This document shows positions 14,900-24,250 of a stretch of 64,000 bases of DNA, piece after piece. This stretch comes from Streptomyces sp. NBC_01353 (lineage in GTDB: Bacteria > Actinomycetota > Actinomycetes > Streptomycetales > Streptomycetaceae), in contig NZ_CP108352.1 in assembly GCF_036237275.1 (NCBI RefSeq), positions 6,448,001-6,512,000 of the forward strand, in the 5' to 3' direction. Within the stretch, counting starts at the first letter, position 1. Every line of letters starts with the position of its first letter. The position numbers and the translations under genes were made by a program. The notes under the pieces are model-generated. The model did no database searches, was not told the DNA's origin, and saw nothing but the letters and a program-made list of their open reading frames with translations.

Positions 14900-17395
14900 A
14901 TGTCCGTACTGACGCGCGACGAAGCGCAGACCCGTGCCCAGCTCCTCGACGTCCAGCACTACACGGTCGACCTCGACCTCACCACCGGCGACGAGACCTT
15001 CGAATCGACCACCCTCATCCGGTTCACCACCCGCACCGCCGGGGACACCTTCGTCGAGCTGAAGCCCGTCACCCTCCGCTCCGCGACGCTCGACGGCACC
15101 CCCCTCGACCCCGCCACGCTCGTCGAGAACCGCCTCCCGCTCGCCGGCCTCGCCGCCGGGGAGCACGAGCTGCGCATCGAGACCCAGATGCGGTACTCCC
15201 GCACCGGCGAGGGAATGCACCGCTTCACGGACCCCACCGACAACGAGTCGTACGTCTACACCCAGCTCTTCATGGAGGACGTCCAGCGCGTCTTCGCCGC
15301 CTTCGACCAGCCCGACCTCAAGGCCGTCTTCGACGTGAGCGTCAAGGCCCCCGAGGGCTGGACCGTCCTCGCCAACGGCAGCACCGAACAGCAGGCCGAC
15401 GGCCGCTGGAAGGCCGCCACCACCCCGCTGCTCTCCACGTACTTCGTCTGCGTCGCCGCCGGCCCCTGGCACTCCGTCCGCACCGAGCACGCCGGACTGC
15501 CCTTCGGCATCCACTGCCGCCGCTCCCTCGCCCCCTTCCTCGACGCCGACGCCGACGAGATCCTCGACATCACCAAGGCCCTCTTCGACCGCTTCCACGA
15601 GAAGTTCGAGGAGCCCTACCCCTTCGACTCCTACGACCAGGCCTTCGTCCCCGAGTTCAACGCCGGCGCCATGGAGAACCCCGGCCTCGTCACCTTCCGC
15701 GACGAGTTCGTCTACCGCTCCGCCGTCACCGTCACCGAGCGCCAGACCCGCGCCATGGTCATCGCCCACGAGATGGCCCACATGTGGTTCGGCGACCTGG
15801 TCACCCTGCGCTGGTGGGACGACATCTGGCTGAACGAGTCCTTCGCCGAGTACATGGGCTACCAGACCGTCAACGAGGCGTGCTCCGAGCGCTTCCCCGA
15901 CACCTGGATCGACTTCGGCATCGAGCGCAAGGCCTGGGGCTACGACGCCGACCAGCGCCCCTCCACCCACCCCGTCGCCCCCGACCCGGACGCCGTCCCC
16001 GACACCGCCTCCGCGCTCCTCAACTTCGACGGCATCTCCTACGCCAAGGGCGCCTCCGCGCTGCGCCAGCTCGTCGCCTGGATGGGGGAGAAGGACTTCC
16101 TCACCGGCATCAACACCCACTTCAAGCGCCACAAGTTCGGCAACGCCACCCTCGCCGACTTCATCGACAACCTCGCCTCCGCCACCGACCGCGACGTCCA
16201 CGGCTGGGCCGAGCAGTGGCTGCGCACCACCGGCGTCGACACCCTCACCCCCGAACTCGGCGGCGACGAGACCCGCACCACCCTCACCGCGCGCCACGAC
16301 GGCAGCCGCCCGCACCGCATCACCGCGGGCATCTACGACCGCGACCTCGTCGACGGCCGCCGGCTCGTCCCGCGCGAGCGCCTCGATGTCGACGTCCCGC
16401 AGACCACGCCCGTCGAACTCCCCGGCCCCCGCCCCGCCCTCGTCGTCCTCAACGACGGCGACCTCACCTACGCCAAGGTGCGCCTGGACGAGGGCTCGCT
16501 GGAGACGGCCCTGCGCGGCCTCTCCGGCATCCCCGACGCCCTCACGCGCGCCATGGTCTGGAACACCCTGCGCGACATGGTCCGCGACGGCGAACTGGAC
16601 CCCGGCGACTACCTCGCCACGGCAGGCGCCCATCTCCCCCAGGAGACCGAACTCGCCGTCGTGCAGGGCGTCCTCGCCTTCGCCCGGACCCAGATCGCCG
16701 ATCGCTACCTGCCCGCCGGGGCGCGCCCCGCGGCGCTGGCCCAGCTCACCTCCCTCGCCCGCGACCTCATCCGCCGCACCGAGGACGGCGACGCCCCCGG
16801 CCTGCGCCTGACGGCCGTCCGTACGTTCATCAGCAGCGCCACCCAGCCCGAGACCATCGCCGCCTGGCTCGCCGACGGAACCGTCCCCGGCGGCCCCGAG
16901 ATCGACCCGGAACTGCGCTGGCGCATCCTCGCCCGACTCGCCGTCCTCGGCGCCGTCGACGAGGCCACGATCGACGCGGAGCTGGAGCGGGACCCCAGCG
17001 CCACCGGCCAGGAGGGCGCGGCCCGCTGTCGCGCCGCCCTGCCGAACGCGGAGACGAAGGCAGCCGCCTGGTCCCGCCTCTTCGACTCCGACGACCTGTC
17101 CAACTACCTGTTCACGGCGACGGCCCAGGGCTTCTGGCAGCCCGAACAGGCCGACCTGGTACGGGAGTACGTCCCCCGCTTCTACCCGGCCGCCACCGCG
17201 CTCGGCGCCCGCCGCGGCCCCGCGATGGCCGAGGCGGCGGGCCGCTACGCCTTCCCGACGTACGCGATCGACGAAGAGTCCCTGTCCCTGGGCGACCACC
17301 ACCTCACGGACGAAGCCCTGACCCCGGCCCTCCACCGCAAACTGGTGGACCAACTCGACGACCTCCGCCGAGCCCTGAGGGTCCGCAGCGCCTGA
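14900..17395 (+). CDS. pepN: Aminopeptidase N, M1 zinc metallopeptidase
   Basis: 831 residues, the usual length for Streptomyces PepN. The GAMEN substrate-binding motif lies near residue 255, and the zinc site HEMAHMWFGDLVT near 290 is followed after 18 residues by the third ligand in NESFAEYMG. The C-terminal ERAP1-like helical domain fills about 500-831. Cytoplasmic enzyme that removes neutral and basic N-terminal residues from peptides. ATG 14900 starts the conserved MSVLTRDEAQ sequence. There is no Shine-Dalgarno sequence in the bases just before, so translation may be leaderless. A repeated hairpin follows the gene. Confidence 0.94.
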   Translation: MSVLTRDEAQTRAQLLDVQHYTVDLDLTTGDETFESTTLIRFTTRTAGDTFVELKPVTLRSATLDGTPLDPATLVENRLPLAGLAAGEHELRIETQMRYSRTGEGMHRFTDPTDNESYVYTQLFMEDVQRVFAAFDQPDLKAVFDVSVKAPEGWTVLANGSTEQQADGRWKAATTPLLSTYFVCVAAGPWHSVRTEHAGLPFGIHCRRSLAPFLDADADEILDITKALFDRFHEKFEEPYPFDSYDQAFVPEFNAGAMENPGLVTFRDEFVYRSAVTVTERQTRAMVIAHEMAHMWFGDLVTLRWWDDIWLNESFAEYMGYQTVNEACSERFPDTWIDFGIERKAWGYDADQRPSTHPVAPDPDAVPDTASALLNFDGISYAKGASALRQLVAWMGEKDFLTGINTHFKRHKFGNATLADFIDNLASATDRDVHGWAEQWLRTTGVDTLTPELGGDETRTTLTARHDGSRPHRITAGIYDRDLVDGRRLVPRERLDVDVPQTTPVELPGPRPALVVLNDGDLTYAKVRLDEGSLETALRGLSGIPDALTRAMVWNTLRDMVRDGELDPGDYLATAGAHLPQETELAVVQGVLAFARTQIADRYLPAGARPAALAQLTSLARDLIRRTEDGDAPGLRLTAVRTFISSATQPETIAAWLADGTVPGGPEIDPELRWRILARLAVLGAVDEATIDAELERDPSATGQEGAARCRAALPNAETKAAAWSRLFDSDDLSNYLFTATAQGFWQPEQADLVREYVPRFYPAATALGARRGPAMAEAAGRYAFPTYAIDEESLSLGDHHLTDEALTPALHRKLVDQLDDLRRALRVRSA

Positions 17396-17431
17396 GTCCG
17401 TTGTGGGCAATCGTGCCGCTGGGCTGAGGGT

Positions 17432-17453
17432 CCCCCCGGACGAAGTCCGGGGG
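17432..17453. repeat. GC hairpin with GGGAGGGTGGGCAC tail, resembles a dispersed Streptomyces repeat
   Basis: CCCCCGGAC-gaa-GTCCGGGGG forms a tight 9-base stem with a 3-base loop, followed by GAGGGTGGGCACAAC. I remember very similar hairpin-plus-tail units scattered through Streptomyces intergenic regions. Here it can also end pepN transcription. Confidence 0.5.
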
Positions 17454-17595
17454 AGGGTGGGCACAACCCACCCACCGGCCCGCACCCGAACGCCCACCAC
17501 GGGGGACGGGGCCCTGTCCAGGCCTCGTCCCCCGTTCGGGTTACGTGACCCCGCTCACCGGACAAACCGCCAGAACCCCCGCCAGGCTCGTGCCC

Positions 17596-18996
17596 ATGCG
17601 TGCCTCACCCCCACCCCTCGCCGGAGGCGAGACCGGCCCCGACGCCCTGCGGCCCCTCCTGGACACCGTCCTCGACGCACTGCGCGAAGGCGCGCACGCA
17701 CGCGGCGGGCCGATCCCGGCCGGCGGGCCGGACGCGGTCACCGCCCGAGTGCGGGAGGCCCTGGGGGACCCGCTCCCACCCCACGGCACCGACCCCCACA
17801 CCACCCTCCACACCCTCGTCCGCGCCCTGGCGGAAGGCGCCGCCGACCCCGCGCACCCGCTCTGCGCCGCCCACCTCCACACCCCGCCCCTCGCGCTCGC
17901 CGCCGCCGCCGACCTCGCCGCGTCCGCGCTCAACCCCTCCATGGACTCCTGGGACCAGGCACCCGCCGCCTCCGCCCTGGAGGAGCTGGTCACCGAGGCC
18001 CTCGCCAAAGCCGCGTACCCCACCGCGCCCCACCCCGACGCCCTCGTCACCACCGGCGGCACCGAGTCCAACCAGCTCGCCCTCCTCCTCGCCCGCGAGC
18101 GCCACGGCCCCGGCCACCCCCTCCAGGTCGTCGTCGGCGCCAACGCCCACCACTCCTTCCGCCGCGCCGCCTGGCTTCTCGGCCTCCCCGAGCCGGTGAC
18201 CGTGCCCACCCCGAACGGCACCCTCGACCCCGTCGCCCTCGACGAGGCACTCACCGACCTCCCCGGCCCCCTCCTCGTCGCCGCCACCGTAGGTACCACC
18301 GACACCGGCCGCATCGACCCGCTCCCCGAGATCGCCACGCTCTGCGAGGCTCACCACGCCGACCTCCACGTCGACGCGGCCTACGGCGGAGCCGCCCTCT
18401 TCAGCGACACCCACCGCCCCCTCCTCGCCGGCCTCGACCGCGCCCGCTCCGTCACGCTCGACCTCCACAAACTCGGCTGGCAGCCGGTCGCCGCCGGACT
18501 CCTCGCCGTCCGTGACGCGACCGACCTCGCCGTCCTCTCCCACACGGCCGACTACCTCAACGCCGACGACGACACCGAGGCCGGCCTCCCCGACCTCCTC
18601 GGCCGCTCCCTGCGCACCACCCGCCGCCCCGACATCCTCAAGATCGCCGTCACGCTGCGCGCCCTCGGCCGCGCCGGACTCGGTGCGCTCGTCGACCGGG
18701 TCTGCGCGCTCGCCCAGCACCTCGCCGACCTCGTCGAGAAGAACCCCGGCCTGGAGCTCTACGAGCGTCCGACGCTGACGACCGTCCTGTTCCGGCCCAC
18801 GCACGCCGACGACACCACCGTCGCCGCGATCCGCCGCACCCTTCTCAGCGAGGGCCGCGCGGTCCTCGGCCGGGCCCACGAGGACGGCCGGCTCTGGCTC
18901 AAGGCCACCCTGCTCAACCCCCACGCCACCCCCGGCGACCTCGAAGAGGTCCTCACCCTCGTAGAAGCCCTGACGGAAGGCAGCACCGACCGATGA
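17596..18996 (+). CDS. PLP-dependent group II amino-acid decarboxylase (DesA-like)
   Basis: 466 residues. The group II decarboxylase fold is clear: SWDQAPAASALEE near the N-terminus, TGGTESNQLALLLAR for phosphate binding, the aspartate in DLHVDAAYGGAAL that pairs with the pyridine nitrogen, and the PLP-binding lysine near residue 292 in TLDLHKLGWQP. Relatives decarboxylate lysine, ornithine, diaminobutyrate or tyrosine. The coupled downstream N-hydroxylase suggests a diamine product, as with DesA (lysine to cadaverine). It is clearly shorter and divergent at the N-terminus compared with remembered DesA. ATG 17596 is preferred over GTG 17545; neither has a strong ribosome site. Confidence 0.85.
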   Translation: MRASPPPLAGGETGPDALRPLLDTVLDALREGAHARGGPIPAGGPDAVTARVREALGDPLPPHGTDPHTTLHTLVRALAEGAADPAHPLCAAHLHTPPLALAAAADLAASALNPSMDSWDQAPAASALEELVTEALAKAAYPTAPHPDALVTTGGTESNQLALLLARERHGPGHPLQVVVGANAHHSFRRAAWLLGLPEPVTVPTPNGTLDPVALDEALTDLPGPLLVAATVGTTDTGRIDPLPEIATLCEAHHADLHVDAAYGGAALFSDTHRPLLAGLDRARSVTLDLHKLGWQPVAAGLLAVRDATDLAVLSHTADYLNADDDTEAGLPDLLGRSLRTTRRPDILKIAVTLRALGRAGLGALVDRVCALAQHLADLVEKNPGLELYERPTLTTVLFRPTHADDTTVAAIRRTLLSEGRAVLGRAHEDGRLWLKATLLNPHATPGDLEEVLTLVEALTEGSTDR

Positions 18997-20411
18997 CGGC
19001 CAGCACCCCCCAGCGAGACCTCGATCAGCCCCACGACCTGGTGGGCATCGGCATCGGACCCTTCAACCTCTCCCTCGCCGCGCTGGCCCACGGCGTCCCC
19101 GGCGGCCTCGCGGCCACCTTCTTCGAGCAGAACCCGGCCTTCCACTGGCACCCCGGCCTCCTCATCGAGGGCGCCACCCTCCAAGTCCCGTTCCTCGCCG
19201 ACCTGGTGACCCTCGCCGACCCCGCCAGCCCCTGGTCCTTCCTCAACTACCTGCGCACCCGCGACCGGCTCTTCCCCTTCTACTTCGCGGAGAAGTTCCA
19301 CATCCAGCGCGCCGAGTACGACGCCTACTGCCGCTGGGTCAGCACCCGCCTGCCCGGCCTGCACTTCGGCCACCAGGTCGACGCCGTCCGCTGGAACACC
19401 GAACGCGCCCTGTTCGAGGTCGACTTCACCCAGCTCGACGCGGAGGGCGAGGCCGAGGCACTGGGCCGCGCATACACCCGGAACGTCGTCCTCGGCGTAG
19501 GCACCGAGCCGTACGTCCCCGAGCCCCTGAAGCCGCTCGCCGCCGCCCCGAACGTCCCCGTCATCCACTCCGCCGACTACCTCGACCACCGCGAGCGGCT
19601 CCTCGCCGCCGAGCACGTCACCGTCATCGGCTCCGGCCAGTCCGGGGCCGAGATCTTCCTCGACCTGCTCAAGGGCAGGCCCGCGGGCGCCGAGAAGATC
19701 CACTGGCTGGCGCGGACGGAGGCCTTCGCGCCGATGGAGTACTCCAAGCTCGGCCTGGAGCACTTCACCCCCGACTACACCCGCTATTTCCACTCCCTGC
19801 CCGAGCCCGTCCGCAACGAACTCGTGCCCCGCCAATGGCAGTTGCACAAGGGCATCGACGCCGACACCATCGCCGCCGTCCACGAGGAGCTCTACCGGCG
19901 CACCCTGCACGGCGGCTGGCCGGACGCCGTCCTCACCCCCGGCGTCCAGGTCCGCACCGCCGGACGGGTCGCCACCACCAAGGTGGAACTGCACCTGGAA
20001 CACGTCCAGGAAGGCACCCGCTCCCGTCTCACCACCGACGCCGTCGTTCTCGCCACCGGCTACCGGGAGCGCCCGCTCGGCCGGATGCTCGCCGGACTCG
20101 ACCCGTACACGCGCCACGACTCGGCCGGCCGGGCCAGGATCGACGGCGAGTTCCGGCTCGTCCTCGACGAGTCCGTGACCGGCTCCGTCTATGTGCAGAA
20201 CGCCGAGAAGCACACCCACGGCGTCGGAGCCCCCGACCTCGGGCTCGCCGCCTGGCGCAGCGCCACCATCCTCAACTCGCTCACCGGCAAGGAGCCGTAC
20301 CCGCTGCCGCGCCGCACCGCCTTCACCAGCTTCGGCCTGGAACGGCGAGAGGCGCCGCGCGTCCCGGCCCAGGGCCAGGGCCAGGCGCTGACGCCTCTCA
20401 CACAGAGCTGA
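18993..20411 (+). CDS. Flavin-dependent amine N-hydroxylase (IucD/PvdA/DesB family)
   Basis: 472 residues. FAD-binding GIGIGPFNLSLAA is at the N-terminus, the substrate region FLADLVTLADPASPWSFLNYL is typical of lysine/ornithine/diamine N-monooxygenases, the NADPH site is VIGSGQSGAEIFLDLL, and the closing motif is VLATGYRERPL. It would hydroxylate a terminal amine to make the hydroxamate precursor of a siderophore. Start ATG overlaps the decarboxylase stop (ATGA). Unlike the desferrioxamine operon, no acyltransferase or NIS synthetase follows; the next gene converges after 10 bases. No iron-box operator was recognised upstream of the pair. Confidence 0.9.
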   Translation: MTASTPQRDLDQPHDLVGIGIGPFNLSLAALAHGVPGGLAATFFEQNPAFHWHPGLLIEGATLQVPFLADLVTLADPASPWSFLNYLRTRDRLFPFYFAEKFHIQRAEYDAYCRWVSTRLPGLHFGHQVDAVRWNTERALFEVDFTQLDAEGEAEALGRAYTRNVVLGVGTEPYVPEPLKPLAAAPNVPVIHSADYLDHRERLLAAEHVTVIGSGQSGAEIFLDLLKGRPAGAEKIHWLARTEAFAPMEYSKLGLEHFTPDYTRYFHSLPEPVRNELVPRQWQLHKGIDADTIAAVHEELYRRTLHGGWPDAVLTPGVQVRTAGRVATTKVELHLEHVQEGTRSRLTTDAVVLATGYRERPLGRMLAGLDPYTRHDSAGRARIDGEFRLVLDESVTGSVYVQNAEKHTHGVGAPDLGLAAWRSATILNSLTGKEPYPLPRRTAFTSFGLERREAPRVPAQGQGQALTPLTQS

Positions 20412-20421
20412 ACCGCCCGGC

Positions 20422-22221
20422 TCAGAACACGGGCACACCGTCCCGGGTCAGCTTCCAGTCCACCGACGCGAACTGGCCCGGGTCGACCGAACCCTTCGCC
20501 TTCACCCACTGGATGATCGTGTTACGGATCTCGTCCGAGTTCGCCCACAGCTGCTTGGCGTTCGCGACGTGCGGGAACGCACCACCGCCGCTGGCCCGGT
20601 AGTTGTTCACGGCGAGCACGAACTGCGCGGCCGGGTCGACCGGCTTGCCGCCGAAGGACAGGTTCACGATCCGCGAGCCGGCCGGCTTGGCGATGTCGAT
20701 CTCGTACGTCACCCCGTACACGGCGTCGTAGTTGTAGTCCGGGGTGCCGTCCGCGTTCGTCAGCTTCGCGGTGTCTACGGGCGCGCCCGCCGGTGTCTGC
20801 ACGTAGTACCGCGCAGAGAACTCCAGGTAGTCCTTGATCTGGGCACCCGTCAGAAGGCGGGCCTCCAGGGTGTTCTCGAAGACGTAGAGGCCGGCCGCGT
20901 CCCTGATGGTGACCTGACCCGCCGGGATCGCCGCCGTGCGGGAGAAGCAGGACGCCTGCGAGAGGACCGGCAGGGCCGCGTACTCGCCGCCGGCCAGCGC
21001 CGTCTTCACCGTCTCGACCTGGACGTGGTTGATCAGATCGATGATCGGCTCGTCCTTCCACGGCGCGTCGGCCGTGGCCATGGTCGCGGTGGAGGTGCCG
21101 ATGATCTGGTTGACGTACGCGACGACCTTCTTGTGCTCGTCCGAGAGCAGCCCGACGATCTCCGGGTCCTCCTCCACGGCGTTGGAGTTCAGGACCTGGG
21201 CGCCGACCTTCTCGACGACCCAGCGGCCCTTCTGCCACACGAGCTCGAAGTCGAACAGAGTGAGGCGCTGGCCCCACTTCAGCGGCTCGGACAGCACGAC
21301 GTCCTTGCCGGTCTCCTTGTTCTTCACCCGGTACTCGGGGATCTCGGTGTGCGCATGCCCCACGAGAATCGCGTCGATCCCGGGGACCTGCTCGGCGACG
21401 AGACCCGCCGCGTTCTCGATGTGGGGGAGCTGGTCACCGTACGACGACGTACCGCTGGAACCGGAGTGGGCCGACACGACCACCACGTCCGCACCCATCG
21501 AGCGCAGCTTCGGCACCCACTTCGCCGCCTGCTCCTCCAGGCCGGGGAAGACCATCTTGCCGCTGACGTTGGCCTTGTCCCAGATGGCGATGCCGGGGTT
21601 CGTCAGCCCGAGTATCGCGACCTTCACGTCCCGGCCGTGCGGCGTGCGCAGCCGGTGCATGCTGTACGGCGGGAACGCCGGCCGCAACGTCTTCGCGTCG
21701 AGCGCGTTGGCGCCGAGCAACGGGAAGTCGCACTGCTCCTCGAACTTCCGGAGCACCGGGATGCCGTAGTTGAACTCGTGGTTGCCGAGCGCGGCGGCGT
21801 CGTAGCCTATGGCGTTCATCGCCTGCGCCATGGGGTGCACGGGACCGCGGCGGGCCGTGATCGGGTCGACCTTGGCGTAGTAGTACGACAGCTGGGTGCC
21901 CTGGATGGTGTCACCGGCGTCGATGAGAAGCGTGTTGCGCCTCCCCTTCGCCTTGCGCACCTGGTCGACAAGGGTGGAGATCTTCGCGAGACCGACGTCG
22001 TTGTGCGCCTTGTCGTCGAACTCCTTGTCGGTGAAGTAGTCCCAGTTGAAGACGTTTCCGTGCAGGTCGGTGGTGCCCATCACGGTGAAGGAGTACCGCT
22101 TGGCCGGCCTGGGATGACGTCCGTGGGCCTGCGCCGGGGCCGCGGCGACCCCCGTGGTGAGGGCGGCTCCGGCTCCGACGGCGACGGAGCTCTCCAGGAA
22201 CGTCCGACGGTTCAGCGGCAT
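20422..22221 (-). CDS. Tat-exported bifunctional 5'-nucleotidase / 2',3'-cyclic phosphodiesterase
   Basis: 599 residues. The N-terminus NRRTFLESSVAVGAGAALTTG is a twin-arginine signal (R5-R6) with an AQA cleavage site near residue 32. The metallophosphoesterase domain has D52/H54 (TTDLHGN), D104 (DAGDTIQG), N147-H148 (LGNHEFNYG) and GHAHTEIP. The C-terminal 5'-nucleotidase domain begins after about residue 380. Exported enzyme that salvages nucleotides and phosphate outside the cell. It is monocistronic and convergent with the N-hydroxylase gene; the SIMPL gene diverges from it. AGGAGAACC... precedes the start on its own strand. Confidence 0.92.
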   Translation of the reverse strand: MPLNRRTFLESSVAVGAGAALTTGVAAAPAQAHGRHPRPAKRYSFTVMGTTDLHGNVFNWDYFTDKEFDDKAHNDVGLAKISTLVDQVRKAKGRRNTLLIDAGDTIQGTQLSYYYAKVDPITARRGPVHPMAQAMNAIGYDAAALGNHEFNYGIPVLRKFEEQCDFPLLGANALDAKTLRPAFPPYSMHRLRTPHGRDVKVAILGLTNPGIAIWDKANVSGKMVFPGLEEQAAKWVPKLRSMGADVVVVSAHSGSSGTSSYGDQLPHIENAAGLVAEQVPGIDAILVGHAHTEIPEYRVKNKETGKDVVLSEPLKWGQRLTLFDFELVWQKGRWVVEKVGAQVLNSNAVEEDPEIVGLLSDEHKKVVAYVNQIIGTSTATMATADAPWKDEPIIDLINHVQVETVKTALAGGEYAALPVLSQASCFSRTAAIPAGQVTIRDAAGLYVFENTLEARLLTGAQIKDYLEFSARYYVQTPAGAPVDTAKLTNADGTPDYNYDAVYGVTYEIDIAKPAGSRIVNLSFGGKPVDPAAQFVLAVNNYRASGGGAFPHVANAKQLWANSDEIRNTIIQWVKAKGSVDPGQFASVDWKLTRDGVPVF

Positions 22222-22373
22222 AGGTTCTCCTTGGTCCAGTGGCGCACAACGCGCGTAGATTCTGACCCACCCGTCACGTCGGCAACAGAGCTTTCGGGTT
22301 ACGGAGTGGGAAAGTGTTCGGGACCGCAGTAGTGGTTCGCGTAGTTCGCGCTGTTCGTACGAGGGAGACCGCC

Positions 22374-23045
22374 GTGACGAGTGAACACCCCACCCCCGAG
22401 GCCCCGCAGGTCACCGTGCGCGGTGAGGCGCGACTGGAGGTCGACCCCGAGATCGCGCGCATCGGAGTGACGGTCGGCGCGCGGGGGACGGACCGGGGCG
22501 CGGCGCTCGCGGATCTGACCCGCCGCAACTCCCAGGTGCTCGATCTCGTCAAGTCCTACGGGGAGGTGGTGGAGAAGGTGGAGACGGGGGCGTTCTCGAT
22601 CGCTCCGGAGCTGGGCAGGCACGGCCGGGCGGAGCGCGTCCGGGCTTACCACGGCCGCGTCCACATCACCGCGGAACTGAACGACTTCACGGCGCTGGGT
22701 GAGCTGACGAGCCGGCTCGCCGACCTGGAGATGACCGGCGTCGACGGCCCGTGGTGGGCACTGCGCCCCGACTCGCCCTCGTACCGCCAGGCACGGACAC
22801 AGGCGGTGGGGGAGGCGGTCCAGCGGGCCCGCGAGTACGCGGCCGCGCTCGGAACCAGCCTCTCCGCCCTGCTCGAACTCTCGGACACGGGCCTGATTCC
22901 ACCGCCCGCACCGGTGGGCGGCATGAGGATGGCGTTCGCGGCGGAGTCCGTCGACACGGCCCCGCCCCTCGACCTGGAACCCCAGCGCCAGACGGTCACC
23001 GCCGAGGTGACCGCCCGCTTCACGATGCAGCCGCCGGTGCTGTGA
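22374..23045 (+). CDS. SIMPL-domain (DUF541) protein
   Basis: 223 residues. The SIMPL domain runs from VTVRGEARLEVDPEIARIGVTVGAR to the C-terminal TVTAEVTARFTM, with the repeated AREYAAALG-type helix typical of the family. No signal peptide follows the GTG chosen at 22374 (GAGGGAGA 5 bases upstream), so it appears cytoplasmic, whereas many relatives are exported. Function in the family is poorly defined (oxidative stress and kinase-associated roles have been proposed for some members). It lies directly before the SLOG/TIR pair, but its high-GC codon use groups it with the core genes. Confidence 0.82.
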   Translation: MTSEHPTPEAPQVTVRGEARLEVDPEIARIGVTVGARGTDRGAALADLTRRNSQVLDLVKSYGEVVEKVETGAFSIAPELGRHGRAERVRAYHGRVHITAELNDFTALGELTSRLADLEMTGVDGPWWALRPDSPSYRQARTQAVGEAVQRAREYAAALGTSLSALLELSDTGLIPPPAPVGGMRMAFAAESVDTAPPLDLEPQRQTVTAEVTARFTMQPPVL

Positions 23046-23161
23046 GGCCTGGGGCGGTACGCGCGCCTCGTGTCCCGGAGCAGGAGACCGGCAGTTTGCC
23101 CGTGTCGAGGGGCGGATAACTAACCCGTGCGCTTGGCATTCTGAAGAAGGCAGTGGGGGGA

Positions 23162-24250
23162 ATGATGAGGCCACTGATCGCTGTGGTGGGCAGCGTGGAT
23201 CCCGACCGCACCTATGATCCGCCCTTGGCCGATGCGGCGCCGGTGCTGACGGCCTGCGAGGAGATCGGCACGGCGCTGGCGGAAGCAGGCTGCGATCTCG
23301 TCGTGTACTCCAGCGAGGCCCAGTTCGTGGAGGATCGAGTCGTCACGGGGTACGTGGCGCACGGTGATCTCCCACCCGGGTCGGTTCAGGTCAGACCGCC
23401 CTACGGGGAGGCCGAAACGGACTTCCCCATGCTGGCGGAGCGTCCAGAGGTGTTCGATGTGCGCTACGAGGCGGGGGAGAACTGGGAGACCAGTTTCTAC
23501 CGCTCGCTGCGGGAGGTGGACGGCGTCGTCCTCTTGGGCGGTGGGCGATCCACGTTGATCACCGGCATGGTTTGTCTGGCGTTCGGGGTTCCCATGGCCA
23601 CGGTGCCGCGCTTCGGCGGGGCCGGCCGGACCGTGTGGGACACCATGAACCGGACCCCTCACCATGCGACTGCGGACGAGGTCTCCGCCATGGGTGCGGA
23701 GTGGGGTGCCGGTTCGGCGCTCCGCCTGGTGCGACTCCTGCTTGTACAGGGGGAGCGGCGCGACGAGCAGCAGCGTGAGGAGTCCCGTTCGCAGCGCCGG
23801 GCGGCGTGGCGCAGTGGCTTCGGGATCGCGTTCGGGCTGCTCCTCCTGTGTGTCGGACTGGCGATGATTCCGCTCGCCTATGCCCTGAAGGCGAGCGCCT
23901 TCGTCAATTTGACCAGTCTCGTCGTCGGAGCGCTTGCCACAGGCACGTCGGGTGCCATCACTCGCAACGCGTTCGACCGGGGCGAACACTGGGCGAGGAC
24001 GGCGGCACTGGGCATGTCGGCGGGGGCCGTTTCCTTTCTTCTCTTCGTCTCGGCCCAGCTGGCTGCTTCGCCGGAGATTCTGACGGGAGAGGGAGCCAGG
24101 CGTCTGCTCTTCTTCGTGCTCACGGTTGGATTCGTGTCCGGCTTCACGTTCGACGCCTTGTACGGCCGACTCAAGCAGGCCGACCCGCAGGCACCGCCGT
24201 CCGTGCCACTACCGACGAGCCCTCCTCCCGGCGGGGCGAACGGAGGATGA
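23162..24250 (+). CDS. SLOG-domain protein with four C-terminal membrane helices (putative defence effector)
   Basis: 362 residues. The N-terminal half (about 4-195) reads as a SLOG/LOG-like Rossmann domain: VVGSVDPDR at the start, CDLVVYSSE, and the ligand loop VVLLGGGRSTLITG at 122-135, analogous to the PGGxGT loop of LOG proteins. A charged linker rich in Arg, Glu and Gln (197-218) leads to four hydrophobic helices near 219-241, 245-265, 282-302 and 313-333, then a Pro-rich tail. In conflict systems SLOG domains sense TIR-made nucleotides such as ADP-ribose variants, and membrane segments kill by pore formation. That role is inferred here from the coupled TIR gene. ATG 23162 or 23165 follows a G-run; GTG 23153 with AAGAAGG is an alternative. 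GC and codon bias are lower than in flanking genes. Confidence 0.72.
   Translation: MMRPLIAVVGSVDPDRTYDPPLADAAPVLTACEEIGTALAEAGCDLVVYSSEAQFVEDRVVTGYVAHGDLPPGSVQVRPPYGEAETDFPMLAERPEVFDVRYEAGENWETSFYRSLREVDGVVLLGGGRSTLITGMVCLAFGVPMATVPRFGGAGRTVWDTMNRTPHHATADEVSAMGAEWGAGSALRLVRLLLVQGERRDEQQREESRSQRRAAWRSGFGIAFGLLLLCVGLAMIPLAYALKASAFVNLTSLVVGALATGTSGAITRNAFDRGEHWARTAALGMSAGAVSFLLFVSAQLAASPEILTGEGARRLLFFVLTVGFVSGFTFDALYGRLKQADPQAPPSVPLPTSPPPGGANGG

Noticed and set aside
14720-17500. Open frame of over 900 codons on the minus strand opposite pepN
   Set aside because: Gly/Val/Glu-rich shadow of a high-GC gene. The plus strand has a complete M1 peptidase with all motifs.
17596-20411. Desferrioxamine operon desABCD
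   Set aside because: Only two of four genes are present and the decarboxylase is divergent.
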